Shown here piece by piece: positions 1-6,160 of a stretch of DNA of 13,472 nt. Below the pieces are notes generated by a model. The model was not told the DNA's origin. It worked only from the letters and a program-made list of their open reading frames with translations, and ran no database searches. Location: the NCBI GenBank assembly GCA_023403475.1, contig JAEYEL010000041.1:1-13472 (forward strand), read 5' to 3'. Positions within the stretch are counted from its first letter, which is position 1. The number at the start of each line of letters is the position of its first letter. A program made the translations under genes and the position numbers. This stretch comes from Actinomycetes bacterium. GTDB lineage: Bacteria > Actinomycetota > Coriobacteriia > Coriobacteriales > Eggerthellaceae.

Positions 1-255
1 AAACTGTGGATGGAATCGGCGACGAAAAAGACCATCGTGTTCGTGACGCACGATATAGATGAGGCCGTTCTCCTCGGCGATCGCGTTGTGTTCATGCGAC
101 CCGGCGAGATAAGCGCCAACGTGACCGTGCCGTTCGCCCGCCCGCGCAACAAGGAGGCCATGCGGGATTCCGCAGAATACAAAAAGATAAAAGAAGAGCT
201 CCTGCATTTCTTCTATTTGGACAAGGAGGCGGGAAATGGCGAAGAAGGTCTTTAG
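1..255 (+). CDS. ABC transporter ATP-binding protein, C-terminal part (nitrate/sulfonate/taurine type)
   Basis: The reading frame is open from base 1, so this is the tail of a gene that begins before the window; 84 residues are visible. The phrase IVFVTHDIDEAVLLGDRVVFM is the H-loop (switch histidine in THD) and the following strand of an ABC ATPase. The form THDIDEA is typical of the SsuB/TauB/NrtD group, which energises import of sulfonates, taurine, nitrate or related small anions from the cytoplasmic face of the membrane. After the H-loop come the usual family tail (GEI, then VPFARPR) and a charged C-terminal helix. Its stop lies 20 bases inside the next gene, a permease of the same transporter class, so the two are translationally coupled. 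The Walker A, Walker B and signature motifs lie outside the window. Substrate cannot be told from this part. Confidence 0.9.
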   Translation, partial: KLWMESATKKTIVFVTHDIDEAVLLGDRVVFMRPGEISANVTVPFARPRNKEAMRDSAEYKKIKEELLHFFYLDKEAGNGEEGL

Positions 256-1165
256 CATCTCGTTTTTCGTCGCCCACGTTCTTGCGATAGCGTTTGTGGG
301 CATCGTTTTACTCATGCCCGATGCGCGCGAGAACGTGCCCGGATCGGCGCCCCTGTTGTGCGCAGCCGTGCTTATCGAGATCGTTTACCTCCTGCGCATT
401 CTGCACGGCGTGAGGAGGAAAACCTTCTCGAAAGGCGTCTCCGACATCATGGTGATCGTCTGGATCGTCTTCATCGCATGGGAACTCGCTACGACGAAGA
501 CCGCTGCTCTCGGCATCGTGCTGTACCCGTCGCCTGAAAACGTGTTCGCCGTGTACCCTCAGTACGCGAAGCAGATGCTGGAAAACGCGGTGTTCTCGCT
601 CGAGGTGCTGGGCACGGGTTTTCTGGGAGGCATTTTGGTAGGCATCGTCTTGGGTCTGATAGTGGGGTGGGTTCCGCGCCTGCGCTGCATCTTCTATCCC
701 ATCGCGAAGGTTATGGCGCCCATTCCCCCCATGATCTACGCTCCGTACCTTATCATCCTCATGCCGACGTTTCGCATAGCGTCCATCGTGCTTGTGGGCA
801 TACTCATCTTCATGTTCACGTTTTTGGAAATGGTATCGAAGGTGGGCAGCATCGACAAGAACATCATCGACTCGGCGCGCACGATGAGCCTTTCAACGCC
901 CGAAATGATATTCCGCGTGCTTCTGCCCTACAGCATGCCCGGCATCGTGAACAGCCTGAAGATCAATCTGACGATGGCGTTCATGATGCTCATGTTCGCG
1001 GAGACCATGGCAACAACGCGCGGGCTGGGGTGTTGGATCATCAACAACAACAACTACGCGAACTATGCGAACGTGGTTGCCGGCTTCATCGAGATAGGCG
1101 TTGTGATCATCGTTTTGAACTGGATCATCGGAATCGTCCAGGAAAAGGCCATACGCTGGAAATAG
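236..1165 (+). CDS. ABC transporter permease, SsuC/TauC-like
   Basis: This 309-residue integral membrane protein is the channel subunit partner of the ATPase just upstream. The start is supported by an AAGGAGG ribosome site at 223-229, six bases before the ATG. Hydrophobic segments are visible at about residues 5-27, 36-55, 68-85, 121-146, 156-176, 181-201, 243-260 and 280-302. The cytoplasmic EAA loop that docks on the ATPase is at about residues 210-236, with DSARTMS and the conserved LLPYSMPGI (family form: LP..LPGI). Family members are commonly about 250-280 residues with six helices; the first 60 residues here add two extra hydrophobic segments. A run of asparagines (INNNNYANYAN) near residue 268 lies before the last helix. 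No substrate-binding protein follows, so it is probably upstream. Class is secure; substrate is not. Confidence 0.92.
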   Translation: MAKKVFSISFFVAHVLAIAFVGIVLLMPDARENVPGSAPLLCAAVLIEIVYLLRILHGVRRKTFSKGVSDIMVIVWIVFIAWELATTKTAALGIVLYPSPENVFAVYPQYAKQMLENAVFSLEVLGTGFLGGILVGIVLGLIVGWVPRLRCIFYPIAKVMAPIPPMIYAPYLIILMPTFRIASIVLVGILIFMFTFLEMVSKVGSIDKNIIDSARTMSLSTPEMIFRVLLPYSMPGIVNSLKINLTMAFMMLMFAETMATTRGLGCWIINNNNYANYANVVAGFIEIGVVIIVLNWIIGIVQEKAIRWK

Positions 1166-1268
1166 CTTGACGCTCCTCTTGGCTCCGTTTACGGGAAGCT
1201 CAGAAGCCGTTCGCGAGAACCGGTTCCACAGGAAGGCGTAGGAAGCGCTTCGCAGGCAAGGGCGGGCG

Positions 1269-1295
1269 GCGCTTCGCAGGAAGCGCACAATTTTT
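1269..1295 (+). terminator. Probable intrinsic terminator of the ABC transporter operon
   Basis: GCGCTTC (1269-1275) and GAAGCGC (1280-1286) form a perfect 7-base-pair stem with a GCAG loop. ACAA then leads to a TTTTT run at 1291-1295. The T-run begins four bases after the stem, a little later than ideal. It lies between the permease stop and the rplS promoter, which fits a terminator. Confidence 0.5.
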
Positions 1296-1308
1296 CGCTT
1301 GTGCCCGC

Positions 1309-1337
1309 TTGCGCGCTTCGAAAACTCGCGGTATACT
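1309..1337 (+). promoter_or_regulatory. Sigma-70-type promoter of rplS
   Basis: TTGCGC (1309-1314, -35) and TATACT (1332-1337, -10) are separated by exactly 17 bases. Transcription would start near 1344 and give a leader of roughly 60 bases before the rplS ATG. The -10 matches five of six consensus bases and the -35 four of six. Being just upstream of a ribosomal protein gene that has its own terminator makes this convincing. Confidence 0.7.
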
Positions 1338-1402
1338 GTCAAATCGTGTCTTTACGCAGACAACGTGCACAAGTTTGAGTTGATATATAGAAGGAATCGA
1401 AC

Positions 1403-1750
1403 ATGGACATCATTCGCGCTATCGAACAACAGGACATCAAGCAGGATCTTCCTGACTTCAAGGTGGGCGACAACGTGAAGGTTCACTACCGCATCACCGA
1501 AGGCAACCGCGAGCGCATCCAGGTGTTCCAAGGCGACGTGATCCGCCGTCACGGCCATTCGAGCCGCGAAACGTTCACCGTGCGCAAGATAAGCTTCTCG
1601 GTGGGCGTGGAGCGCACCTTCCCGGTTCATTCTCCCAAGATCGACAAGATAGAGATCGTGCGCCACGGTCGCGTGCGCCGCGCCAAGCTTTATTACCTTC
1701 GCGACAAAGTGGGCAAGGCTGCAAAGATCAAGGAGAAGTCGTTCCGCTAG
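1403..1750 (+). CDS. rplS: 50S ribosomal protein L19
   Basis: L19 is a small protein of the large ribosomal subunit that lies at the interface with the 30S subunit. The 115-residue length is normal for the family. Recognisable family stretches are [52 protein letters not shown] and the C-terminal [20 protein letters not shown]. An AAGGA ribosome site at 1391-1395 stands seven bases before the ATG. It has its own promoter (1309-1337) and a strong terminator (1779-1807), so it appears to be a single-gene unit. Many Gram-positive and coriobacterial genomes carry lepB (signal peptidase I) between rplS and rnhB; here there is none. Identification is certain. Confidence 0.99.
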   Translation: MDIIRAIEQQDIKQDLPDFKVGDNVKVHYRITEGNRERIQVFQGDVIRRHGHSSRETFTVRKISFSVGVERTFPVHSPKIDKIEIVRHGRVRRAKLYYLRDKVGKAAKIKEKSFR

Positions 1751-1778
1751 GATCGCAGAAGTCGAAGCAAGCTGTGAC

Positions 1779-1807
1779 AAAGGGGTCTCTTCGGAGACCC
1801 CTTTTTT
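1779..1807 (+). terminator. Strong intrinsic terminator after rplS
   Basis: AAAGGGGTCTC (1779-1789) pairs with GAGACCCCTTT (1794-1804) around a TTCG loop closed by C-G, the very stable UUCG tetraloop. A run of six T (1802-1807) follows the GC part. It is 28 bases beyond the rplS stop. Confidence 0.95.
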
Positions 1808-1954
1808 GCACGGCGCGCGTTTTCGCAACGGGGTGCGGTGACGGGAGGAAGCGAGTCTCATGCCGGCGGCTGTCGGCAAACTGGGAACAGTTCCCGGCGG
1901 CGGGCGCTGCAGCTCTTCGCGGTTCGGGCGTGGTTAGGGAAAGGAAGGTTCGCT

Positions 1955-2752
1955 ATGAGAGGGATGGATCCGACGGTCGAGGAGATTCGCCGAAAGCTTC
2001 GCTGCGCCGACGTGCACGAACTCGCCGTGCTCGAGCGGGCGCTTGTGGCCGATTCCCGCAAAGGGGTTCGCAGCGCCGTGGAAACCGCGCGCCGCCGCAT
2101 CGAGGCCGAGCAGTTCGAAGCCGCACGCCTCGCTGCGCTCTATTCCTTCCAGTGCGAACTGGTTTTTTCGCATGGGGGGAACGTGGCGGTGGGTCTTGAC
2201 GAGGTCGGCCGCGGTCCTTTGGCAGGGCCGCTTGCCGTGGGCGCCGTCGTCTTGCCCGACAAGCCCTTCGTGGAAGGCCTGAACGATTCCAAGCAGGTGA
2301 AGCCCGAAGACAGAAAGCGCATTGCCGCCCAAGTGAAGGAGTGCGCCCTTGCATGGACGGTCGTCTACATCGAGCCTGCGGCCATAGACGCTGCCGGAAT
2401 GACCGCTTCTTTGGTGAAGGCCTTCCGCCGCGCGATTGCCGCCGTCGAGAATGCAGGCGTGCATCCCGACGTGGTTCTTCTCGACGGGAACCCCCTGCAT
2501 ATGGACGCCCGCGAGGTCAACGTGGTCAAAGGCGACGGCAAATGCGCGTCCATCGCAGCGGCTTCCATCGTGGCGAAGGTGGAGCGCGACGATCTTATGT
2601 GCCGCCTTGCCGCCGAGTATCCCGAATACGGATTCGACGCCAACAAGGGGTATGCGAGCCCCGCCCATATCGCGGCTATCAAAGAGCACGGTCTTTCGCC
2701 GATGCACCGTGTTTCGTTCTGCACCGCGTTCACCCAGCCGACGTTGTTCTAA
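1955..2752 (+). CDS. rnhB: Ribonuclease HII
   Basis: RNase HII cuts the RNA strand of RNA-DNA hybrids and nicks at single ribonucleotides left in DNA, starting ribonucleotide excision repair in the cytoplasm. The metal-binding acidic residues are visible: D82 and E83 in VGLDEVGRGPLAGPL, D177 in VVLLDGN, and D212 in VAKVERDD. Also present are KGDGK with SIAAASIVAKV, and the C-terminal YGFDANKGYAS and HRVSF. Residues 1-70 form a charged helical extension such as is found in the longer Gram-positive RnhB proteins. The frame is open further upstream, but I chose the ATG at 1955 because AAGGAAGG (1941-1948) sits six bases before it and the earlier translation (from 1838) looks like chance coding. 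The protein is then 265 residues. No clear promoter was found between the rplS terminator and this gene. Confidence 0.96.
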   Translation: MRGMDPTVEEIRRKLRCADVHELAVLERALVADSRKGVRSAVETARRRIEAEQFEAARLAALYSFQCELVFSHGGNVAVGLDEVGRGPLAGPLAVGAVVLPDKPFVEGLNDSKQVKPEDRKRIAAQVKECALAWTVVYIEPAAIDAAGMTASLVKAFRRAIAAVENAGVHPDVVLLDGNPLHMDAREVNVVKGDGKCASIAAASIVAKVERDDLMCRLAAEYPEYGFDANKGYASPAHIAAIKEHGLSPMHRVSFCTAFTQPTLF

Positions 2753-3117
2753 CGTCTTCACGGCGGCTCGGTGTTAGATTCTCAACAGGCATCGAAGGTT
2801 TTCCCGAGAAGTTTTCCTCTTGCGCGAACAAGCGCAGGCCATCTTTGTGCGTCCGAATTTCGCTCTTTTGAACAGGCGGGATGAAAAACGGCTTGAAAGC
2901 CGATGGATCTGTGCTGGAAAAAGGTGGAGGAGTTGCTGGATATGAGATTGAAAGTCGCTTGAGCAGGTGGGACAAGCGAGCAGAAATCGGCTGCGGACAA
3001 GGTGAAAACCTGATGGAAGTCTGTTGGCGCGCGACCATACGTCCTGAAAGAATCGTGCCATATATATGATGGACGGCGCCGTTACCATGGAGTCACGATA
3101 TGAAAGGAGTGGTGACC
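2753..3117 (+). other. Gene-free leader region upstream of yraN with several small hairpins
   Basis: This 365-base stretch has no convincing gene in any frame and looks less GC-rich than its neighbours. It holds several local inverted repeats: CGGCT/AGCCG with a TGAA loop (2889-2902), CGCTTG/CAAGCG (2956-2961 and 2973-2978), GCAG/CTGC (2980-2983 and 2991-2994), and AGGT/ACCT with a GAAA loop (3000-3011). Near the end is a possible -10 box TATGAT (3065-3070) with only a poor -35 (TCCTGA, 3042-3047). A 62-codon open frame at 2881-3069 lacks a ribosome site and resembles no family I know. I recognise no known riboswitch, RNase P RNA, tmRNA or SRP RNA here. It could be a structured leader, a small RNA gene, or decayed sequence. 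Confidence 0.5.
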
Positions 3118-3121
3118 ATGG
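3085..3121 (+). promoter_or_regulatory. Hairpin enclosing the yraN ribosome site and burying its start codon
   Basis: CCATGG (3085-3090) plus TCAC (3093-3096) pairs with GTGA (3112-3115) plus CCATGG (3116-3121): ten base pairs with one two-base bulge (AG, 3091-3092). The 15-base loop (3097-3111) carries the AAAGGAG ribosome site (3103-3109), while the yraN ATG (3118-3120) lies in the 3' arm. The pairing is read directly from the sequence; translational control by it is inference. Confidence 0.5.
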
Positions 3122-3573
3122 TCGAAGAGCCGATGGAGGAGCTGGCGGGCAGCGACATGCCCGGGGAAAAGGCGTCGAAGAAGAAGCCGCCGAAAGGGAA
3201 GAAGCGGGGAGTTCGCAACAAGGAGCTGGGGCTTCGCGGCGAGGAGGCGGCCGCGTACTTTCTTGTGAGGCGTGGCTACGATATAGTTGCCCGCAACTGG
3301 ACGTGTTTCGCCGGCGAAGCCGACATCATCGCCCGCGACGGCGCGGCGCTTGTGTTCGTTGAAGTGAAAACACGCTCGAGTTATGAGAAGGGGCTGCCGG
3401 GCGAGGCGGTGAACAAAGAAAAGCGGCGGCGGTATGAAAAGATCGCGGCGGCGTTTCTTTCCCAGTACGAGGTGGTCGATGTTCCCCTGCGTTTCGATGT
3501 GGTGTCCATCGTGGCCGTTGCCCCTGACAGGGCGATGATACGCCATCACATCAACGCTTTTGCGGCGGCGTGA
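3118..3573 (+). CDS. yraN: YraN/UPF0102 family endonuclease-like protein
   Basis: Members have a restriction-endonuclease-like fold, and in most bacteria the gene sits beside rnhB, comM or dprA; the exact role is unsettled. The family core is plain: NKELGLRGEEAAAYFL (about residues 34-49), the nuclease signature GEADIIARD (E67, D69) and VFVEVKTRSS (E82, K84), then GEAVNKEKRRRYEKIA and a final RFDVVSI. The ATG at 3118 is preferred because AAAGGAG (3103-3109) is eight bases upstream; an in-frame ATG at 3100 lies before that site. This gives 151 residues, longer than the usual 115-125, the excess being a charged N-terminal tail with a lysine-rich patch (residues 21-30) that may help bind nucleic acid. 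The stop overlaps the comM start, so it heads the yraN-comM-dprA operon. Confidence 0.93.
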   Translation: MVEEPMEELAGSDMPGEKASKKKPPKGKKRGVRNKELGLRGEEAAAYFLVRRGYDIVARNWTCFAGEADIIARDGAALVFVEVKTRSSYEKGLPGEAVNKEKRRRYEKIAAAFLSQYEVVDVPLRFDVVSIVAVAPDRAMIRHHINAFAAA

Positions 3574-5102
3574 TGCACATGTTCGGGCAATGCTGCGTAC
3601 AGGGGGCGACACTGCGAGGTGTCGACGCGCTGCCGGTCGATGTCGAGGTGGTGGTTTCGGCGGGGTTGCCGGGGTTCATGGTGGTCGGCATGCCCGACGC
3701 CGCCATCCAAGAGGCTCGCGAGCGCGTGCGCGCCGCCTTGCGCGCAAGCGGCTTCAACATGCCGAACGAGAAGGTTGTCGTGAATCTTGCGCCCGGGTCG
3801 TTGCGAAAGACGGGCTCGGGGTTCGATCTTCCCATAGCAGTGGGGATTTTAGCGGCAACAGGGCAGATAGATCGATCTCTTACGGAAGGGCGTCTTTACG
3901 CCGGCGAGCTTTCCATGGAAGGATGCGTGCGCCCCGTTGCCGGGCTTTTGGCCTACGCCATTGCCGCGCGGGGGTTGGGATGCGACTTCGTTTGCGGCCC
4001 TTCGGACGATTTTGTGGGCGTGGCCGGCGTGCGGCAGCTTGTGCTGAAAACGGTGGGGAAGCTGCGTGGCGGGGAGTTCGAGCAGGCCATGCCTCGAATA
4101 TTCGAATGTGGGAAAAGCTCGCTCGACTTCAAGGACGTTGCCGGCCACGAGGCTGCGAAGCGTGCGCTTCAAATCGCTGCGGCGGGAAATCATGGCGTGC
4201 TCATGATGGGTCCTCCCGGTTCCGGCAAAACCATGCTCGCGTCGCGGTTGCCCTCCATATTGCCGCCGCTTAGCAATGACGAGGCCATGCAGGCTGCGCT
4301 TGTGCATTCGGTGGCAGGCGAGGACATAGCCCCCATTCTTGCAGGGGTGCGCCCGTTTCGCAGCCCCCATCATTCGGCGAGCGCGGCAGGTCTTGTGGGC
4401 GGCGGCAGCCCTCCGCGTCCGGGTGAGGTTTCGCTCGCGCATAATGGTGTTCTCTTTCTCGACGAGCTGCCCGAGTTCAAACCTGCCGTTCTGCAGGGGT
4501 TGCGACAGCCCATGGAGGCAGGCAGGGTGTGCATCACCCGCGCCGATGGAAACGTCGTGTTCCCGTCGCGCTTCATGCTGGTGGCGGCTTCGAACCCGTG
4601 CCCCTGCGGCTATTTGGGAGACAGGGAACGGGAATGCACCTGCACGCTGCCGCAGATTCGCGCCTACCAAGGCCGCATCGGCGGGCCGCTCATGGATCGC
4701 ATCGATCTGCATCTCGATGTGCGTCGCGCGCTGCCGAGTGAGGTGATGGGCACAGGCGGGGGAACAAGTTCTGAAAAACTGCGCGAAGGCGTGCTGCTCG
4801 CGCGCGAGTACGCCTCGTGGAGGCGCAGTCAAGATGAAGAAAGCGACGGGAGCGACACATGCGACGATGCGGGCACGCGCGCGCCTTCGCCTTCCGACGT
4901 GGTGCGTTCGTGCAGGCTTTCCGATGCGAACGAGGCGTTTCTGGAAAGCATGGCGCTTGCGCATCATATGAGCGGCCGCGCCATCATGCGCACCCTTGGC
5001 GTGGCGCGCACGGTGGCCGACATGGAGGAGTCGCGTGCGGTGGGCAAGCGGCATATCTGCGAAGCGCTCGGCTTCCGGCTCCGGGAAGGTGAGGGCTCAT
5101 GA
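3573..5102 (+). CDS. comM: ComM/YifB family AAA+ ATPase (Mg chelatase-like)
   Basis: ComM is a hexameric helicase that promotes branch migration when incoming single-stranded DNA is integrated during natural transformation. Order of parts: the N-terminal ribosomal-S5-like domain with VDVEVVVSAGLPGFMVVGMP and ARERVRAAL; the AAA+ core with Walker A GPPGSGKT (residues 213-220) and Walker B VLFLDELPE (D297, E298); the sensor region AASNPCPCG with a following C-x-C pair; then FRSPHHSAS and MDRIDLHLDV, both family hallmarks; and a C-terminal Mg-chelatase-type helical domain with SGRAIMRTLGVARTVAD. A short acidic stretch (about residues 417-435, ending DDAGTRAPSPSD) is a probable linker insertion. 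The yraN stop and this start share bases (TGATG). GTG at 3570 or ATG at 3579 are alternative starts; no strong ribosome site separates them. Length of 509 is typical. Confidence 0.96.
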   Translation: MHMFGQCCVQGATLRGVDALPVDVEVVVSAGLPGFMVVGMPDAAIQEARERVRAALRASGFNMPNEKVVVNLAPGSLRKTGSGFDLPIAVGILAATGQIDRSLTEGRLYAGELSMEGCVRPVAGLLAYAIAARGLGCDFVCGPSDDFVGVAGVRQLVLKTVGKLRGGEFEQAMPRIFECGKSSLDFKDVAGHEAAKRALQIAAAGNHGVLMMGPPGSGKTMLASRLPSILPPLSNDEAMQAALVHSVAGEDIAPILAGVRPFRSPHHSASAAGLVGGGSPPRPGEVSLAHNGVLFLDELPEFKPAVLQGLRQPMEAGRVCITRADGNVVFPSRFMLVAASNPCPCGYLGDRERECTCTLPQIRAYQGRIGGPLMDRIDLHLDVRRALPSEVMGTGGGTSSEKLREGVLLAREYASWRRSQDEESDGSDTCDDAGTRAPSPSDVVRSCRLSDANEAFLESMALAHHMSGRAIMRTLGVARTVADMEESRAVGKRHICEALGFRLREGEGS

Positions 5103-6019
5103 TGGGTAGATGCTATGCTGGCCCGAAGATAGAAGGGCCGCGTTCGGAGATAGACCGAGGTTCGTCGCAGTATCCCGCCGCGCTTACGGTCGTGCCTTCG
5201 CCACCGAAGCGCCTGTACGTGATCGGAGCAGCCGAAGCGCTTGCGGAAGGTTTGGCGGTGGTGGGAGCGCGCAAGGCGACGCCGTACGGCCTCGGTTGTG
5301 CGCGGCGCTTTGCCGGCGCGGCAGCAAAGCGCGGCGTGACCATCATATCGGGCGGTGCTCGCGGCTGCGATGCCGAAGCGCATAAGGCCGCGCTTGCAGC
5401 AGGAGGGCGCACGGTCGCGTTTTTGGGCGGCGGGTGCGACGAGCTGTATCCCGCAGAGCATTACGCGCTGTTCCAGGATATAGTGGATGCGGGCGGCGCC
5501 GTCGTGTCGGAGCATCCGTGGAATTTTCCTCCCGTGCCGTATGCGTTCCGCGCACGTAACCGGCTTATCGCGGGGCTTGCCCGTGCCACGCTCATCGTGG
5601 AGGCGGGGCTTCCTTCCGGCACGTTCTCGACGGCCGACGAGGCGCTTTCGGCCGGTAGGGACGTGCTGGTGGTTCCCGGTGCCATAACCTCAGCTTCGTC
5701 GCGCGGCGCGAACCGCCTGCTTTATCAAGGAGCCGTCCCCATTGTCGACGACGAGTCGTTCCAAGATGCGCTGTTCTCCCTTTTCGGCCTGCTCAAGCAA
5801 GAGAACGCGCAGGTTTTTCCCGTGGAAGGGAGCGAAGTTGCGGCCATCTTGCAGGCAGAGCCGATGAGCCTTGAAGAACTCTACCTTGCGGCGCAGCGCC
5901 TGCATCCCGCGCCCGACGCGCGGGCGTGGCTTATGGAGCGCCTGGCCGAAGCCGAAGCGGCGGGCACCGTCGCCCGCTATCCTGACGGGCGCTGGGGTCC
6001 TGCGGTAGCGGGGCGCTGA
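5099..6019 (+). CDS. dprA: DNA-processing protein DprA/Smf
   Basis: DprA binds incoming single-stranded DNA in the cytoplasm and loads RecA onto it during transformation. The Rossmann-like core is complete: GARKATPYG (residues 56-64), SGGARGCDAEAH (84-95, family form SG.ARGID..AH), LGGGCDELYP (109-118), SEHP (137-140), RNRLIAGLA (153-161) and TLIVEAGLPSGTFSTADEAL. The end (about residues 240-306) fits the DprA winged-helix domain with EPMSLEELYL. At 306 residues it lacks the N-terminal SAM-like domain of longer DprA proteins and starts almost directly at the YPAAL segment. The ATGATG start overlaps the comM stop by four bases, and GGAAGG lies nine bases upstream, so translation is coupled. 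With comM beside it, this operon supports DNA uptake or recombination of taken-up DNA, though no uptake machinery is in the window. Confidence 0.96.
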   Translation: MMGRCYAGPKIEGPRSEIDRGSSQYPAALTVVPSPPKRLYVIGAAEALAEGLAVVGARKATPYGLGCARRFAGAAAKRGVTIISGGARGCDAEAHKAALAAGGRTVAFLGGGCDELYPAEHYALFQDIVDAGGAVVSEHPWNFPPVPYAFRARNRLIAGLARATLIVEAGLPSGTFSTADEALSAGRDVLVVPGAITSASSRGANRLLYQGAVPIVDDESFQDALFSLFGLLKQENAQVFPVEGSEVAAILQAEPMSLEELYLAAQRLHPAPDARAWLMERLAEAEAAGTVARYPDGRWGPAVAGR

Positions 6020-6144
6020 CGATGCGTTTCAGAGCCGCACGTGTCGAGCCGCACCGAGCTGTGCGCGTCGGGTCGCACCCGATCGCATTCTCCGAGCGCG
6101 CGTTCGGCGGTTTTCGTGTGGTTGGGCGAGCGGCGCGTCGGGTT

Positions 6145-6153
6145 TGGTATCCT
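6145..6153 (+). promoter_or_regulatory. Extended -10 promoter giving a leaderless trmFO mRNA
   Basis: TGGTATCCT (6145-6153) is an extended -10 (TGn followed by TATCCT). A start seven or eight bases after it falls at 6160-6161, the A of the trmFO ATG itself. No ribosome site precedes that ATG, which fits a leaderless mRNA. The -35 is weak (TTGGGC at 6122-6127 with a long 20-base spacer). A weak hairpin (6092-6107) followed by TTTT (6111-6114) may end the dprA operon just upstream. Confidence 0.4.
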
Positions 6154-6160
6154 GTTCGGC

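Noticed and set aside
1838..1954. Longer start for rnhB at 1838
   Set aside because: The extra 39 residues look like chance translation, and AAGGAAGG directs initiation to 1955.
2881..3069. 62-codon open frame before yraN
   Set aside because: No ribosome site in a suitable place and no family likeness; the local base composition looks non-coding.
3849..5054. 401-codon open frame on the minus strand opposite comM
   Set aside because: Same reason: an anti-sense shadow of a conserved gene, rich in Arg, His and Ala.
6068..6082. Hairpin TCGGGT/ACCCGA after dprA as a terminator
   Set aside because: The stem is good, but no T-run follows it.
6041..6160. Longer start for trmFO at 6041
   Set aside because: The added residues precede the conserved FAD motif that opens all family members, and the probable promoter lies within them.
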